A stretch of 64,000 nt of DNA. Source: Mesorhizobium sp. B2-3-12. GTDB lineage: Bacteria > Pseudomonadota > Alphaproteobacteria > Rhizobiales > Rhizobiaceae. The translations under genes and the position numbers were made by a program. Below are positions 16,456-26,365 of the stretch, one piece after another. Within the stretch, counting starts at the first letter, position 1. Each line of letters begins with the position of its first letter. The notes under the pieces were generated by a model. It ran no database searches, was not told the origin of the DNA, and saw nothing but the letters and a program-made list of their open reading frames with translations. Location of the stretch: the NCBI RefSeq assembly GCF_006442205.1, contig NZ_VFVR01000003.1, positions 124,001-188,000 on the forward strand, written 5' to 3'.

Positions 16456-16764
16456 TCAGCGGCAGGTGCTGACGGCGGTGTTGCCGATTATCTGCGTCTG
16501 GCAGCTCGGCCTGACCCGCGGAACGACAGGCGGCGGCTGCTGGACGATGACGCGATCCTGGGCACGATACTGCTGCTGCTGCTGCTGAAATTGCTGCCGC
16601 TGAACCCGGTTTTGCAAAGCCTGCAGGTCGTTCTGCTGCATCTGCGCATTGCCGTTTGCCGAGGGAATGAACACCTCGGCGGAGGCGGGCACACCAAACC
16701 CAGCCAGAACCAGCGTAGCCAGCACTGCCGATGCCAGAATCGTCGATGGGCTACGCAAAGACAT
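16456..16764 (-). CDS. Small exported glutamine-rich protein
   Basis: 102 aa in the chosen reading, with a standard signal peptide (cleavage after PASA, about residue 29). The mature 73 residues contain a Gln-rich helix (NDLQALQNRVQRQQF, then a run of Q) followed by a Pro-rich stretch, and two cysteines at the C-terminus (SCQTQIIGNTAVSTCR) that could pair. The family is unknown to me. ATG 16794 is possible and would add ten residues; the supported start is unclear because no strong ribosome site precedes either. It is monocistronic. Confidence 0.6.
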   Translation of the reverse strand: MSLRSPSTILASAVLATLVLAGFGVPASAEVFIPSANGNAQMQQNDLQALQNRVQRQQFQQQQQQYRAQDRVIVQQPPPVVPRVRPSCQTQIIGNTAVSTCR

Positions 16765-16836
16765 CCGCTCGTTCCGCGAAAAGATCCTATTCATCCCTAG
16801 TATATAGGGCGCCTGTCTGGCGATGCGATGTTTCAT

Positions 16837-17162
16837 GGCTAAAAAGAATGGAATTGATGCCGCGCACCGGACGGCAAGCCGTTGCCGTCATATTCGGACG
16901 TATAATCCGAGCATTACCGTCATATGACGACTATGAACCGACGGATGTGGCCATAGTATCTTCAGCTGCGGAGATCTCCACCAAATGGCTGATGCCAGCC
17001 GCCCGCGTATCGCCTAAACGCAACTTTCGGTTCCATCTGTTGCAAGTTAGTATATTCTAAAAAGGCCTGCGCTCCTCGACCACTCGCAAGAGCACCGGCC
17101 TTGATGCATCGAGCTTACTGCAGATTGCCAGCATTCTTATTGCATATCCATTGCATACGTAG
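16837..17162. other. Intergenic region upstream of the autotransporter
   Basis: About 325 nt without a convincing gene. It contains a TATAAT at 16901-16906 (plus strand) without a good -35, and a 12-bp palindrome CGTCATATGACG at 16918-16929. The second half is more AT-rich. It must hold the divergent promoters of the Q-rich protein and, unless transcription starts further in, the autotransporter. Confidence 0.4.
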
Positions 17163-20100
17163 ATGTGGTTGCGGCGCCAAGCCCGGGGGCGGGTCAGGAT
17201 GTCTGCAAACGGGGGCAAGTGTATGGCTTTGTTTTCAGGGCGCGTGGATGTCGTTGTAGGCGAAGCGCGCCCGGGCGCATGGATCGAATTTGGGGCTAAC
17301 GGTGCCGGCAATTGCGGGCAGGCCGACGGGCAGACCGCTGGCCTTCGTGAAACGTTGCCTCCCCTTGCACCTTGCCGGTCCCATGCTGCGCACTCCAGGG
17401 TTTTGGCCGCTGTCGAGCCTGCTACGCGAGCATCGTCGACAGAGCGGGAAATTCGGCCATGGCGGTTATCTCGGCTGACGGCCTACACGGCGTTGGCCGG
17501 ACTCGTCTGCCTGTTGCCGGCTCCGCTCCATGCCCAGGTTACGACCGTCGTCGGCACTGCGGGAAGTAATGGCTCCAATGTCGTGGTCGCGGGCACGAAT
17601 GGTGGTACGGGTCATGCGCCGTCGCCTGATCCGCTCATTGTCAACAACAATCTGGTGATTTCCAGCGGGGGCCCCGTCTTTGGTGGGAGCTCGACAGGCG
17701 GGGCCGGCGGCACAGGCGGCAATGCCATCGGCGTCGGAATCTGCCCATTCTGTACCCCGGTGGCGCTTGGCGGCGATGGTAACAATGGCGCGGCAGGTGG
17801 AGGCGTCATTGCGGGCAATACGGGTGATTTGACCGGCAGTGCGGCCGGCGGTCACGGGTTGCTCGCAGAATCGATTGGCGGCCGGGGCGGCGATGGCGGA
17901 TCCGTCACCGGCATAGGCAATGCGCTGGTTTCCTCGGGCGGCGACGCGGGCAACGGTGGCAATGGCGGTTCGGCGGAAGCCAATGCCGGCGTGGGAAGCG
18001 TCATCAACACTACGGGACCGAACGCATTTGGCATCCTGGCTCGTTCGGAAGGGGGATTGGGCGGTGACGGCGGTGGTATCAGCGGTCTCAGCCCACTATC
18101 GGCTCAGGATGCCGGCAATGGCGGCGGCGGAGGCTCAGGAGGCAGCGCCAGCGCGACGAACGACGGCGATGTGACAACCATCGGGAACTTTTCAACTGGT
18201 ATGCTGGTCCGATCGGCCGGCGCATCCGGCGGTAGCGGCGGCAGCGCCGGCGGCATTATTCCCGGCATCATTGCAAGCGGTGGCAATGGCGGCCCGGCCA
18301 CAATAGGCGGGACGGCGACCGGCACCAATAATGGCAAGATAGAGACCAGCGGTGACCATGCTAGCGGCATGGTCGTCCAATCGGTGGGTGGCGGTGGCGG
18401 CGACGGCGGAGGCGCCTTCGGACTGTTCGGCGGCGGCGGGGCAGGCAAGGGCGGCAACAATGGCGGTACGGTCACGGGCACGAATACCGGGACCATTATC
18501 ACCAGGGGCGTCGGCTCGATTGGTATGCTTGTCGAATCCGTCGGTGGCGGTGGCGGTGACGGCGGTGGCGCGATTGGGTCAATCGCATTGGGCGGCTCGG
18601 GCGGCGGCGGTGGTAAGGGCGGTGACGTCTTCGCAGATATAGGCGGCAGCATCACGACCGGTGCCGATGGCAGCGGCGATGGAGCTCACGGTATCGTCAT
18701 CCAGTCGGTCGGCGGTGGTGGCGGCAATGGCGGCTTCGCGATTGGTGTCGGCCCGGTCGCCGCTGTCGGCGTCGGCGGTTCCGGCGGAGCCGCCAGCAAT
18801 GGCGGCAACGTCAACGTCCAGCAGGCCGCGGCCGGGCCGACGGTCGAAACGAGCGGAACCTCCGCTATCGGCATTCTGACGCAATCGGTCGGCGGCGGTG
18901 GCGGTAATGGGGGCGGAGCCTATACCGTCAGCGGCGCCGTCTCGGTTTCGGTTGGCGGTAAGGGGGGCGCGGGCGGCGCGGGCGGCGACATCATCTACAA
19001 TGTCGGCACGTCGCATGTGACGACACACGGCTCCGACTCGACCGGAATCATGACCCAATCGGTTGGCGGCGGCGGCGGCAATGGCGGATTTGCCCTGTCC
19101 ATCTCGGCGCTTGTCTCGGTCGGCGTCGGAGGCGAAGGCGGTCCAGGCGGCAAGGGCGGCACGGTCAGCATGACGACCGGCGGCAGCGTGGAAACATTTC
19201 AGGATCGCTCTACGGGCATCGTCGCGCAGTCGATCGGCGGCGGTGGCGGCAATGGCGGCGGCAGCATCGCGGGCAGCGCCGGCGTCAGCGTCGGCATCGG
19301 TCGCAAGGGCGCCGGCGGCGGCATCGGCGATGCTGTCACCTTCAACGGTACACAATCCGATGTGACGACGCATGGCGCGGATTCGGCAGGCATCATCGTG
19401 CAGTCGGTTGGCGGCGGTGGCGGCAACGGGGGCTTTTCGATCGCTGTCTCGGCAATCGTCTCGGTCGGTGTCGGCGGCAGCGGTGGGGCGGCCGGCGACG
19501 GCGGCGTTGTCGATGCGCGTTCCAATGGTAGCGTGACCACGTCCCAAGACCGCTCCGCGGGCATTATCGTGCAATCGATCGGCGGCGGCGGCGGCAATGC
19601 TGGCGTGGTGATCAGCGGCAGCACCGGTGTGAACGTCGGCGTGGGCGGCAGCGGCGGTGGCGGCGGCAAGGGTCTTGCCGCCAGCTTCGAGACGGACAAT
19701 TCGGTCGTGAAGACGGACGGCGCCGATTCGATCGGCATCCTTGTCCAGTCTATCGGCGGCGGCGGCGGCAATGGCAGCTTCGTCGGTGGCATCGGTCTGG
19801 CAGCCTCCGTCGGTGTCGGCGGCAGCGGCGGCACGGCTGGCGATGCCGGCGCGGTCAAACTCACCGACAATGGCGGCTCCGTCACCACCACACATGACCG
19901 ATCTTCAGCCATGGTGGCGCAGTCGATCGGCGGCGGCGGCGGCAATGGCGGCGGTGTCGTAGGGCTCGGCCTGGGCGTCAACATCGGGATCGGCGGCAAG
20001 GGTGCCGGTGGTGGCACGGCAGGCACCGTCGACGTCATCAACGCGGCTGCGTTGACCACCGGCGGATACAATTCGCACGGGCTGCTTGCGCAGTCGATCG

Positions 20101-23100
20101 GCGGCGGCGGCGGTTCGGGCGGCTTCAGCGTCACCGCCGGGGGGCCGTCCTTGTCGCTCGGCGGCTCGGGCGCGGCGGCCGGCAAGAGCATGAAGGTTTT
20201 CGTCAACAATTCGGGCAAGATCATTACGGGTGGCGACCTGTCCAACGGCATTTTTGCGCAGTCGGTCGGCGGTTCAGGTGGTGATGGTGGTTTTGCCTTG
20301 GCTGCCGGGCTTTTTGCCGCTGTCGGCGTCGGCGGCGCGGGTGGCGCTGGCGGCGAGGGCGGGATTGTCGAGGTCCTCAACAACAACAACATCAGCACCT
20401 CAGGCGCGCTCTCGAACGGCATCCTGGCGCAATCCATCGGCGGCGGCGGTGGCAATGGGGGCAGTACGGGAGCCCTTGCCGCCGGTGTGTTTGGCGCAGC
20501 CAGCGTGGCTATCGGTGGCGGTGGTGGTGACGCCAACCTGAGCAAGGAAGTTACCGTTACCCACAAAGGCGACATTCACGTCGCCGGCGTAGGCTCGAAG
20601 GGCATTCTTGCGCAATCGGTGGGTGGCAGCGGCGGCAATGGCGGCGCTGCTTACTCCGGGGCCTTCAGCGGCGGCCTCTACGCTTCCGCCGCCGTCGGCG
20701 TGTCTGTCGGCGGTGCCGGCGGTAATGGCGGGCCAGGCGGCAAGGTTACCGTCAAGGCGGATGGCAATATCCTCGCCGACACCGACGCGGTTGGCTCTGG
20801 TGGTATTGTTGCACAGTCCATCGGTGGCGGCGGCGGCAATGGTGGCCGCGCAGTCACCATGACCGGCGCGGTCAGCACCAACGCCAGCATCAGCCTCGGC
20901 GTGACGGTTGGCGGCTGGGGCGGCGACGGCGGCCTCAGCGATCTGGTGACGGTCGAAACTGGCATCAACGGCGGCGGCAGCATCGTTACGAAGGGCTATC
21001 AGGCCGTCGGCATTCTCGCCCAGTCGGTCGCCGGAAGTGGCGGCAATGGCGGTGATTCCTGGGCAGCAGCGGGCGGTTTCGGGTCCGATGTAAGCGTCAA
21101 CGCGACGGTCAGCATCGGCGGCGGCGGCGGCAAGGGCAATGTCGCCGGCAACGTCGATGTCACCAACGCCATGACAATTCAGACCGCGGGCGACATGAGC
21201 GCGGCGATCATCGCGCAGTCGATTGGCGGCGGTGGCGGCAATGGTGGCTCCACCAACGGCGCTACGGCGGATCTCAGTGGCAGCGAAGTCAATGTCGCGG
21301 TCAATGTCGGTGTCGGCGGCGGCGGCGGCTCGGGCAATGTGTCGGGCGTGGTCGATGTGATCAACAGCGGCAAGCTGACGACGACGGGCGATTTCTCCTC
21401 GGGTATCGTGGCCCAATCGCTGGGCGGCGGCGGCGGCATGGGTGGGTCCAGCAACGCCAAGGCGTTCCACGTCGGCGGCACCAGTGACACCAGCGTCAGC
21501 GTCAATGTCGGCATTGGCGGCAAGGGCGGTTCGGGCAACGACGCCGCCTGCTCAAAACTGGACGGCGGCGGAAATATCATCTGCACCGGCGTGCATGTCG
21601 ACAATTCGGGCGAGATACGGACCCACGGCTTCAATTCGATCGGCATCCTGGCGATGTCGGTCGGCGGCGGCGGCGGCGGCGGCGGTGCGGCCTCGACGGA
21701 TGAGGAGATCGTTGGCGGGGGCAGCGAAGGCGACACGTCCGTCGGCATTGGCGCGGCCATCGGCCTTGCCGCCGGCGGCGCCGGCAATGGCGGCACGGTT
21801 TCGGTCACCAATAGAAGCCTGATCGTGACGGACGGCGCGGACTCGTATGGCATCAGCGCAAACTCCATTGGCGGTGGCGGTGGCGTCGGCGGCTCGGCGA
21901 CGTCGGGCGTTATTGGCAAATATGCCATCGGCGGCGCGCTCGGTGGTGCCGGTGGCGGGGGGGGCAACGGCTTGCAGGTCGATGTCACCAATCTTGCCTC
22001 GGGCGAGATCTGGACCAAGCAGGAGCGATCCATAGGCATCTTCGCGCAGTCGGTGGGCGGTGGCGGTGGCGCCGGTGGCGCCGGCCAGAGCACCGGCAAG
22101 ACGGACGCCTCGGAAGTCAGCGTCAACCTGTCACTGGGCGGATCAGGCAACGTCGGCGGCAATGGCGGCAAGGTCAACGTCACGAACGGCGGCTACATCC
22201 TTACCGAGAAAGCGTATTCACACGGCATCCTGGCGCAGTCGATCGGCGGCAGCGGCGGCGTCGGCGGCGCTTCGGGCACCTCGGCCAAGAACGCCAATGT
22301 GGCCATAACACTCAGTCTCGGCGGCGCCGGTGGCGACGGCGGCAAGAGCGATACCGTTCATGTGACCAACCAGGCGTCGGGCGAAATCCTGACGAAGGGA
22401 GACAATTCGCACGGCATCTTCGCGCAATCCGTCGGGGGCGGTGGTGGTGCGGCCGGCGCGGGCTCGACCGAGACCGGCAGCGCAGAGACGGCGGTGACGC
22501 TGGCGATCGGAGGCTCGGGCGGTTTGGGCAGCAGAGGCGGGGACGTGATCGTCGACAACCACGGCAAGATCACGACGGAGGGCTATCTTTCGCATGGCAT
22601 TTTCGCGCAATCCATCGGCGGCGGTGGCGGCGCCTCTGGCGCGGCCGCGAGTGCTTCCAAAGCCGACATGACCATCGGCGGAGGTGCAAGCGGTATCATT
22701 CCTCCAATAAACGGCGATCCCGCCGAGAAGGCCAATGGCGGGTATGTCGAGGTCAACAATGACGGCGTGATCATAACGCACAAGGCTGGATCCTACGGCA
22801 TCTTCGCACAGTCGGTCGGCGGCGGCGGCGGGTACGGCGGAACCGTGACCTCCGACGCGGCGGGCGACGATTCCGTGACGATCGGTCTAGGCGGCAAGGG
22901 CGGCAATGGCGGCGACGGCGGCGATGTGAAGGTCACCGTCTCCGGCTCGATTGAAACATTCGGCGACCGCGCGCATGGCGTTGTGGCGCAGTCGGTCGGC
23001 GGCGGCGGCGGTGTCGGCGGCGACGCAAAAGGCAAGACCTCGAACGCGCTCGGCATCGGTGGCCTTGGCGGCAAGGGTGGCGATGGCGGCGACGTCACCG

Positions 23101-25595
23101 TGATCCGCACCGGCACCATCACCACGCACGGTGTCGATGCGGTCGCCATCATCGCCCAGTCGGTCGGCGGCGGCGGCGGCATCGGCGGCGCCGGCTTCGG
23201 GCGCTTCGGTGCCACGGCCGACGGCGGCAGCGGCATCGACAACAACACTATCGGCTTCAACACGTTTGCAGGTGCCAAGGGCAATGGCGGCACGGTGATC
23301 ATCGAACAGGATGGTGAGATCGTCACCGATGGCGAGCGGGCACATGGCATCGTGGCCCAAGCGGTCGGCGGCGGCGGTGGTCTGGCTGGCACGCTCTCTA
23401 CCGGCGCTGCCGGTTCCGGTGGCGGCATCGGCGATGCGGCTGCGGCGTCGGCGACGGCGATGAGCCAGGTTTGGGTCAAGGGCGCGAGTTCCTATGCCAT
23501 GTTCGGGCAGAGCGCGACAGGCAATGGCGACGCTCATACGGTCGACCTGACGGCGGGTGACAGCCTGTTCGCACAAGGCGCGGATTCGGTGGCTGTCTAT
23601 GGCGAAAGCACTGCCAAGGGCGCCAAGGGCAACATCACCATCAATCTCAATGGGCAGTATACGATCGGTGGCGCCGGAACGGGTGTCGCGGCGATGCTGG
23701 TCGGCGGGGCCAACAACACGTTGACCAACCACAGCCTGCTCTATGCGATGGGCGCGAATCCGACATTCGACATCCAGGCATCGCAGTTCCAGGCATTTCA
23801 AGCCCTTCTGCTGGCGCCAGGCCCGGTGGTGCCGACAAACGCGATCCTGGAATCGCTGCTGGACGATTTCAGCCCGCTCGCCATCACCGGCACGTCGGGC
23901 GATGATCATGTCAAGAATTCGCCGACGGCCGACACGCTCGGGCGCGTCATCGGCAATATCGATCTGGGCGGCGGCAACAACAGCTTTGAAAACTTCGCCG
24001 ACTCCTCGATGGTCGCTCTTAAGACCATCGATCTCGGTGGCGGGCTGTTCACCAATGACGGGCTTTATACCAACCAGGGCATCGGCGTGGTTGCCAAAGT
24101 CGATGTCGGAGGCGGTTTCACGCAGGACGCCAGCGGCAATTTCGTCACCGATATAGATCTCAACAACCAGATCACGGATGCCGTGGCACTGACGGGAGCC
24201 GGCGATTTCGACGGCACGGCGCCTCTCAACTTCCTTTCCATCGACAAGCTGTTTACCGCCTATACGGTGGCCAAGGGCGCTTCCATGACGGACGCTGGCA
24301 TCGTTGCCGCGATGCCCGTGGAGCATCCGGCGGCGGGTTTCAATTTCATTTTCCAGGTCGAAAACGGCACCGATCTGGTGCTGACCACCGACAATGACAC
24401 ATTCCTGGAACTCGCGCAGGATCCGCAGTCCGGCGTCAACGATCCGGGCGTGTTCCAATTGGCGCAATATCTCGATGACATCGAGGCGGCGTCCACGCCG
24501 GACAACCCGATGGCGCGCCTGATCAATCTGGTTCGTTTCCTGCCAAGCAAAGCCGAGATCGGCGCGGCGTTGACGCGGCTGACGCCGCACTATGCCGTGC
24601 ATACGTTCGACATGATCAACCGCGAAACCGACATCATGCTGGAAACGGCGCGCGAATGCACCGGCGTTCCCGCCTACAAGAACCCCGACGGCCGTTGTGT
24701 CTGGGCAACGATCAGCCCGCAGGCCGAATACACCCGCGATGCGGGTGCCGGAACCACGACCCGCGACGACGTGCTGAAGACGATGTCGCTCGGCGGCATC
24801 GGCGAGGTCGGCCAGAACTGGTCGCTTGGCGGCACGATCGGCCGCACGGAGTTCGATTCCCGGATCGGCTTCAATGGCGAGCCGCTGTCGCAAACCAGCG
24901 GCGAAGCCTGGCAGGCTTACGCGCTGGCGAAGTACGCCGACAAGAACTACTTCGTCGATTTCGCGCTCGGCGGCGGGACCGGTTCGTTCAAGGGCGAACG
25001 CGATACCCATATCGATCCGGCGTTCTTCGTTCCCGGCGAAACGCTGGAAGGCATCTATCTGGACGAGGAAATGCTGCCCGGGATCGGTAACAGCGTCACC
25101 TACACGCAGAAGACCGCGCAGTTCGGCGGCTCGGCGCGGCTTGGCTTCACGCAACAGATGGGCGCGTTCTACCTGCAGCCGACCTTGCAGTTCGACGCGC
25201 GCTGGCTGCGTGTTTCGGGCAAGGAGGAAGGGTCGGTTGCCGGTTTCAACTTCGACGGTTCGGCAAACACCTTCTATGCGGCGACGCCGGCGCTCGAGAT
25301 CGGAACCGACATCCCACTCAGCGACATTGCCAGCATCCGCCTCTATGGAAAGGCCGGGGTGGAGTTTTCCACCAAGGAGTGGGAAATCGAAGGCCGCTTC
25401 GCCGCGGCGGAGAATCTGCCCGGCAACCCGGCATTGCACTTGACGGAAGCGATCGATTCGCCGCTCTATCGGGTCGGCGCCGGCCTCGAGCTGAATGGCG
25501 TCAATGGCGTCGGCATGTCCGTCAGGTATAATGGCGCCTTCGGCGAAACAGTGAAACAGAACGCAGTCAGCGCGTCTCTCAAGGTCAGTTTCTAG
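17163..25595 (+). CDS. Giant glycine-rich repeat autotransporter (type Va secretion)
   Basis: 2,810 codons in one frame. A hydrophobic signal core at about residues 105-122 ends LHAQ (cleavage after about 124). The passenger from about 230 to 2,070 is built of roughly 31 units centred on [IV]xxQS[VI]GGGGGNGG, averaging about 60 residues. A non-repeat linker follows. The C-terminal beta-barrel (about 2,515-2,810) starts after a cysteine pair and ends SLKVSF with the terminal phenylalanine of outer-membrane proteins. It should self-export to the cell surface as an adhesin or matrix protein. The start is uncertain: ATG 17163, 17199 and 17223 are all in frame but leave 100 or more residues before the signal core, an extension longer than usual. 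An IalB-like gene follows after 34 bp. Confidence 0.9.
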   Translation: MWLRRQARGRVRMSANGGKCMALFSGRVDVVVGEARPGAWIEFGANGAGNCGQADGQTAGLRETLPPLAPCRSHAAHSRVLAAVEPATRASSTEREIRPWRLSRLTAYTALAGLVCLLPAPLHAQVTTVVGTAGSNGSNVVVAGTNGGTGHAPSPDPLIVNNNLVISSGGPVFGGSSTGGAGGTGGNAIGVGICPFCTPVALGGDGNNGAAGGGVIAGNTGDLTGSAAGGHGLLAESIGGRGGDGGSVTGIGNALVSSGGDAGNGGNGGSAEANAGVGSVINTTGPNAFGILARSEGGLGGDGGGISGLSPLSAQDAGNGGGGGSGGSASATNDGDVTTIGNFSTGMLVRSAGASGGSGGSAGGIIPGIIASGGNGGPATIGGTATGTNNGKIETSGDHASGMVVQSVGGGGGDGGGAFGLFGGGGAGKGGNNGGTVTGTNTGTIITRGVGSIGMLVESVGGGGGDGGGAIGSIALGGSGGGGGKGGDVFADIGGSITTGADGSGDGAHGIVIQSVGGGGGNGGFAIGVGPVAAVGVGGSGGAASNGGNVNVQQAAAGPTVETSGTSAIGILTQSVGGGGGNGGGAYTVSGAVSVSVGGKGGAGGAGGDIIYNVGTSHVTTHGSDSTGIMTQSVGGGGGNGGFALSISALVSVGVGGEGGPGGKGGTVSMTTGGSVETFQDRSTGIVAQSIGGGGGNGGGSIAGSAGVSVGIGRKGAGGGIGDAVTFNGTQSDVTTHGADSAGIIVQSVGGGGGNGGFSIAVSAIVSVGVGGSGGAAGDGGVVDARSNGSVTTSQDRSAGIIVQSIGGGGGNAGVVISGSTGVNVGVGGSGGGGGKGLAASFETDNSVVKTDGADSIGILVQSIGGGGGNGSFVGGIGLAASVGVGGSGGTAGDAGAVKLTDNGGSVTTTHDRSSAMVAQSIGGGGGNGGGVVGLGLGVNIGIGGKGAGGGTAGTVDVINAAALTTGGYNSHGLLAQSIGGGGGSGGFSVTAGGPSLSLGGSGAAAGKSMKVFVNNSGKIITGGDLSNGIFAQSVGGSGGDGGFALAAGLFAAVGVGGAGGAGGEGGIVEVLNNNNISTSGALSNGILAQSIGGGGGNGGSTGALAAGVFGAASVAIGGGGGDANLSKEVTVTHKGDIHVAGVGSKGILAQSVGGSGGNGGAAYSGAFSGGLYASAAVGVSVGGAGGNGGPGGKVTVKADGNILADTDAVGSGGIVAQSIGGGGGNGGRAVTMTGAVSTNASISLGVTVGGWGGDGGLSDLVTVETGINGGGSIVTKGYQAVGILAQSVAGSGGNGGDSWAAAGGFGSDVSVNATVSIGGGGGKGNVAGNVDVTNAMTIQTAGDMSAAIIAQSIGGGGGNGGSTNGATADLSGSEVNVAVNVGVGGGGGSGNVSGVVDVINSGKLTTTGDFSSGIVAQSLGGGGGMGGSSNAKAFHVGGTSDTSVSVNVGIGGKGGSGNDAACSKLDGGGNIICTGVHVDNSGEIRTHGFNSIGILAMSVGGGGGGGGAASTDEEIVGGGSEGDTSVGIGAAIGLAAGGAGNGGTVSVTNRSLIVTDGADSYGISANSIGGGGGVGGSATSGVIGKYAIGGALGGAGGGGGNGLQVDVTNLASGEIWTKQERSIGIFAQSVGGGGGAGGAGQSTGKTDASEVSVNLSLGGSGNVGGNGGKVNVTNGGYILTEKAYSHGILAQSIGGSGGVGGASGTSAKNANVAITLSLGGAGGDGGKSDTVHVTNQASGEILTKGDNSHGIFAQSVGGGGGAAGAGSTETGSAETAVTLAIGGSGGLGSRGGDVIVDNHGKITTEGYLSHGIFAQSIGGGGGASGAAASASKADMTIGGGASGIIPPINGDPAEKANGGYVEVNNDGVIITHKAGSYGIFAQSVGGGGGYGGTVTSDAAGDDSVTIGLGGKGGNGGDGGDVKVTVSGSIETFGDRAHGVVAQSVGGGGGVGGDAKGKTSNALGIGGLGGKGGDGGDVTVIRTGTITTHGVDAVAIIAQSVGGGGGIGGAGFGRFGATADGGSGIDNNTIGFNTFAGAKGNGGTVIIEQDGEIVTDGERAHGIVAQAVGGGGGLAGTLSTGAAGSGGGIGDAAAASATAMSQVWVKGASSYAMFGQSATGNGDAHTVDLTAGDSLFAQGADSVAVYGESTAKGAKGNITINLNGQYTIGGAGTGVAAMLVGGANNTLTNHSLLYAMGANPTFDIQASQFQAFQALLLAPGPVVPTNAILESLLDDFSPLAITGTSGDDHVKNSPTADTLGRVIGNIDLGGGNNSFENFADSSMVALKTIDLGGGLFTNDGLYTNQGIGVVAKVDVGGGFTQDASGNFVTDIDLNNQITDAVALTGAGDFDGTAPLNFLSIDKLFTAYTVAKGASMTDAGIVAAMPVEHPAAGFNFIFQVENGTDLVLTTDNDTFLELAQDPQSGVNDPGVFQLAQYLDDIEAASTPDNPMARLINLVRFLPSKAEIGAALTRLTPHYAVHTFDMINRETDIMLETARECTGVPAYKNPDGRCVWATISPQAEYTRDAGAGTTTRDDVLKTMSLGGIGEVGQNWSLGGTIGRTEFDSRIGFNGEPLSQTSGEAWQAYALAKYADKNYFVDFALGGGTGSFKGERDTHIDPAFFVPGETLEGIYLDEEMLPGIGNSVTYTQKTAQFGGSARLGFTQQMGAFYLQPTLQFDARWLRVSGKEEGSVAGFNFDGSANTFYAATPALEIGTDIPLSDIASIRLYGKAGVEFSTKEWEIEGRFAAAENLPGNPALHLTEAIDSPLYRVGAGLELNGVNGVGMSVRYNGAFGETVKQNAVSASLKVSF
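17850..23400 (+). repeat. About 31 tandem coding repeats in the autotransporter passenger
   Basis: Each unit reads roughly strand - G[SG]x(S/G)G[IV]xxQS[VI]GGGGGNGG - strand - VGVGGxGGxGG - strand - GxIxTxGxxS. At DNA level the core recurs as cagTCGgtcGGCGGcGG-type words. The first three units (LLAESIGG, ILARSEGG, MLVRSAGA) and the last (MFGQSATG) are degenerate, the central ones nearly uniform, as expected for expansion and homogenisation by unequal recombination. Confidence 0.85.
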
Positions 25596-25629
25596 CTGGC
25601 TCGGGGCGGTGCCGGGCGGGAGGGTCTTG

Positions 25630-26211
25630 ATGAGGAAGTACGCGTATTTCGCAGCAGTGCTGGGTGTGGCCTGTATCGCAGGCCTGCCGGCCATGGCGGC
25701 GCAAACCAAAGGCGACAAAGTGGCGGCAACGCCGCCCGCCGCGGCTGATGCGCCGCAACTGCCCGGTGGTGCCTCGGCATTGTCGGAAACCCATGGCGAC
25801 TGGACCGTCAATTGCCAGATAGCGGGCACCAACAAGGTCTGCAGCCTGTCGCATCAGCAGTTCAACAAGCAAAACAACCAGCGGCTTCTGGCGATCGAGC
25901 TGTCGAGTAAGACTGGCGAGGATGCGACCGGAACGCTTGCCTTGCCGTTCGGTCTGGCGCTCGCCAAGGGCGTCACCCTGACCATCGACGACCAGAAGCT
26001 CGACGGCAGCCTGCCGTTCAACACCTGCCAGGTGGTCGGCTGCCTGGTGCCGGTGGCGTTCGATGCCAATGTCACGCCGCTGCTCAAGAACGGCACCACT
26101 CTCAAGATCGACGCGGTCGCGGCCGATACGGGCCAAGTCGTAAGTTTTTCCATTCCGCTCAATGGCTTTGGCGGGGCGCTTGCCCGCACGGCGGAGCTTT
26201 TGGCCAACTGA
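25630..26211 (+). CDS. Invasion-associated locus B (IalB) family exported protein
   Basis: 193 aa with signal peptide (cleavage after AMA, about residue 23). The mature part has the IalB pattern: HGDWTVNCQIAGTNKVCSLSHQQ, a middle ALPFGLALAKGVTLTIDD, and NTCQVVGCLVPVAFDA, giving two cysteine pairs. In Bartonella and Brucella relatives the family is linked to host-cell interaction, but biochemical function is unknown. ATG 25630 has GGGAGG six bases before. It follows the autotransporter by 34 bp with no visible terminator, so the two may be co-expressed at the envelope. Confidence 0.85.
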   Translation: MRKYAYFAAVLGVACIAGLPAMAAQTKGDKVAATPPAAADAPQLPGGASALSETHGDWTVNCQIAGTNKVCSLSHQQFNKQNNQRLLAIELSSKTGEDATGTLALPFGLALAKGVTLTIDDQKLDGSLPFNTCQVVGCLVPVAFDANVTPLLKNGTTLKIDAVAADTGQVVSFSIPLNGFGGALARTAELLAN

Positions 26212-26234
26212 CGGCTGGGTCGACCGTGGTGTGG

Positions 26235-26364
26235 CTAGAGCGGTTCAGCGTTTGATAGAATCGCCGAACCGCTCTAACTCTTTGTTTCCAAGCAATTCCC
26301 AAGGGGAAGCGCTACGCGCTTCTCCCGGGAAAACCGCTGCACATTTTTCCTGGAATTGCTCTAG
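26235..26364. repeat. Dispersed intergenic repeat, copy 1
   Basis: A 130-bp element bounded by CTAGAGC (26235-26241) and GCTCTAG (26358-26364). It holds two hairpins: AGAGCGGTTC with GAACCGCTCT, and AGCAATTCC with GGAATTGCT. A GGGGAAGCGC/GCGCTTCTCCC stretch in the middle is absent from copy 2 (33408-33508). It resembles rhizobial palindromic intergenic elements (RIME-like); I identify it by the two copies here, not by a database. Confidence 0.8.
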
Positions 26365-26365
26365 C

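Noticed and set aside
17458..17569. ATG at 17458 in another frame as start of the autotransporter
   Set aside because: The resulting peptide lacks a signal sequence and stops after a few dozen codons; joining it to the main frame would need a frameshift with no slippery site.
19199..22183. Long proline-rich minus-strand frames opposite the glycine repeats
   Set aside because: Gly codons GGC/GGT read as Ala/Pro on the other strand; repeats create long frames without stops. No independent support.
17850..23400. CRISPR-like array
   Set aside because: Regular repeats are coding, keep one frame and vary as amino-acid units; spacers are not unique.
22887..25835. A 982-codon open frame on the minus strand opposite the autotransporter barrel
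   Set aside because: It is an antisense shadow: composition is dominated by Arg/Ala/Asp from GC-rich codons, no ribosome site or motif, and the opposite strand encodes a clear protein.
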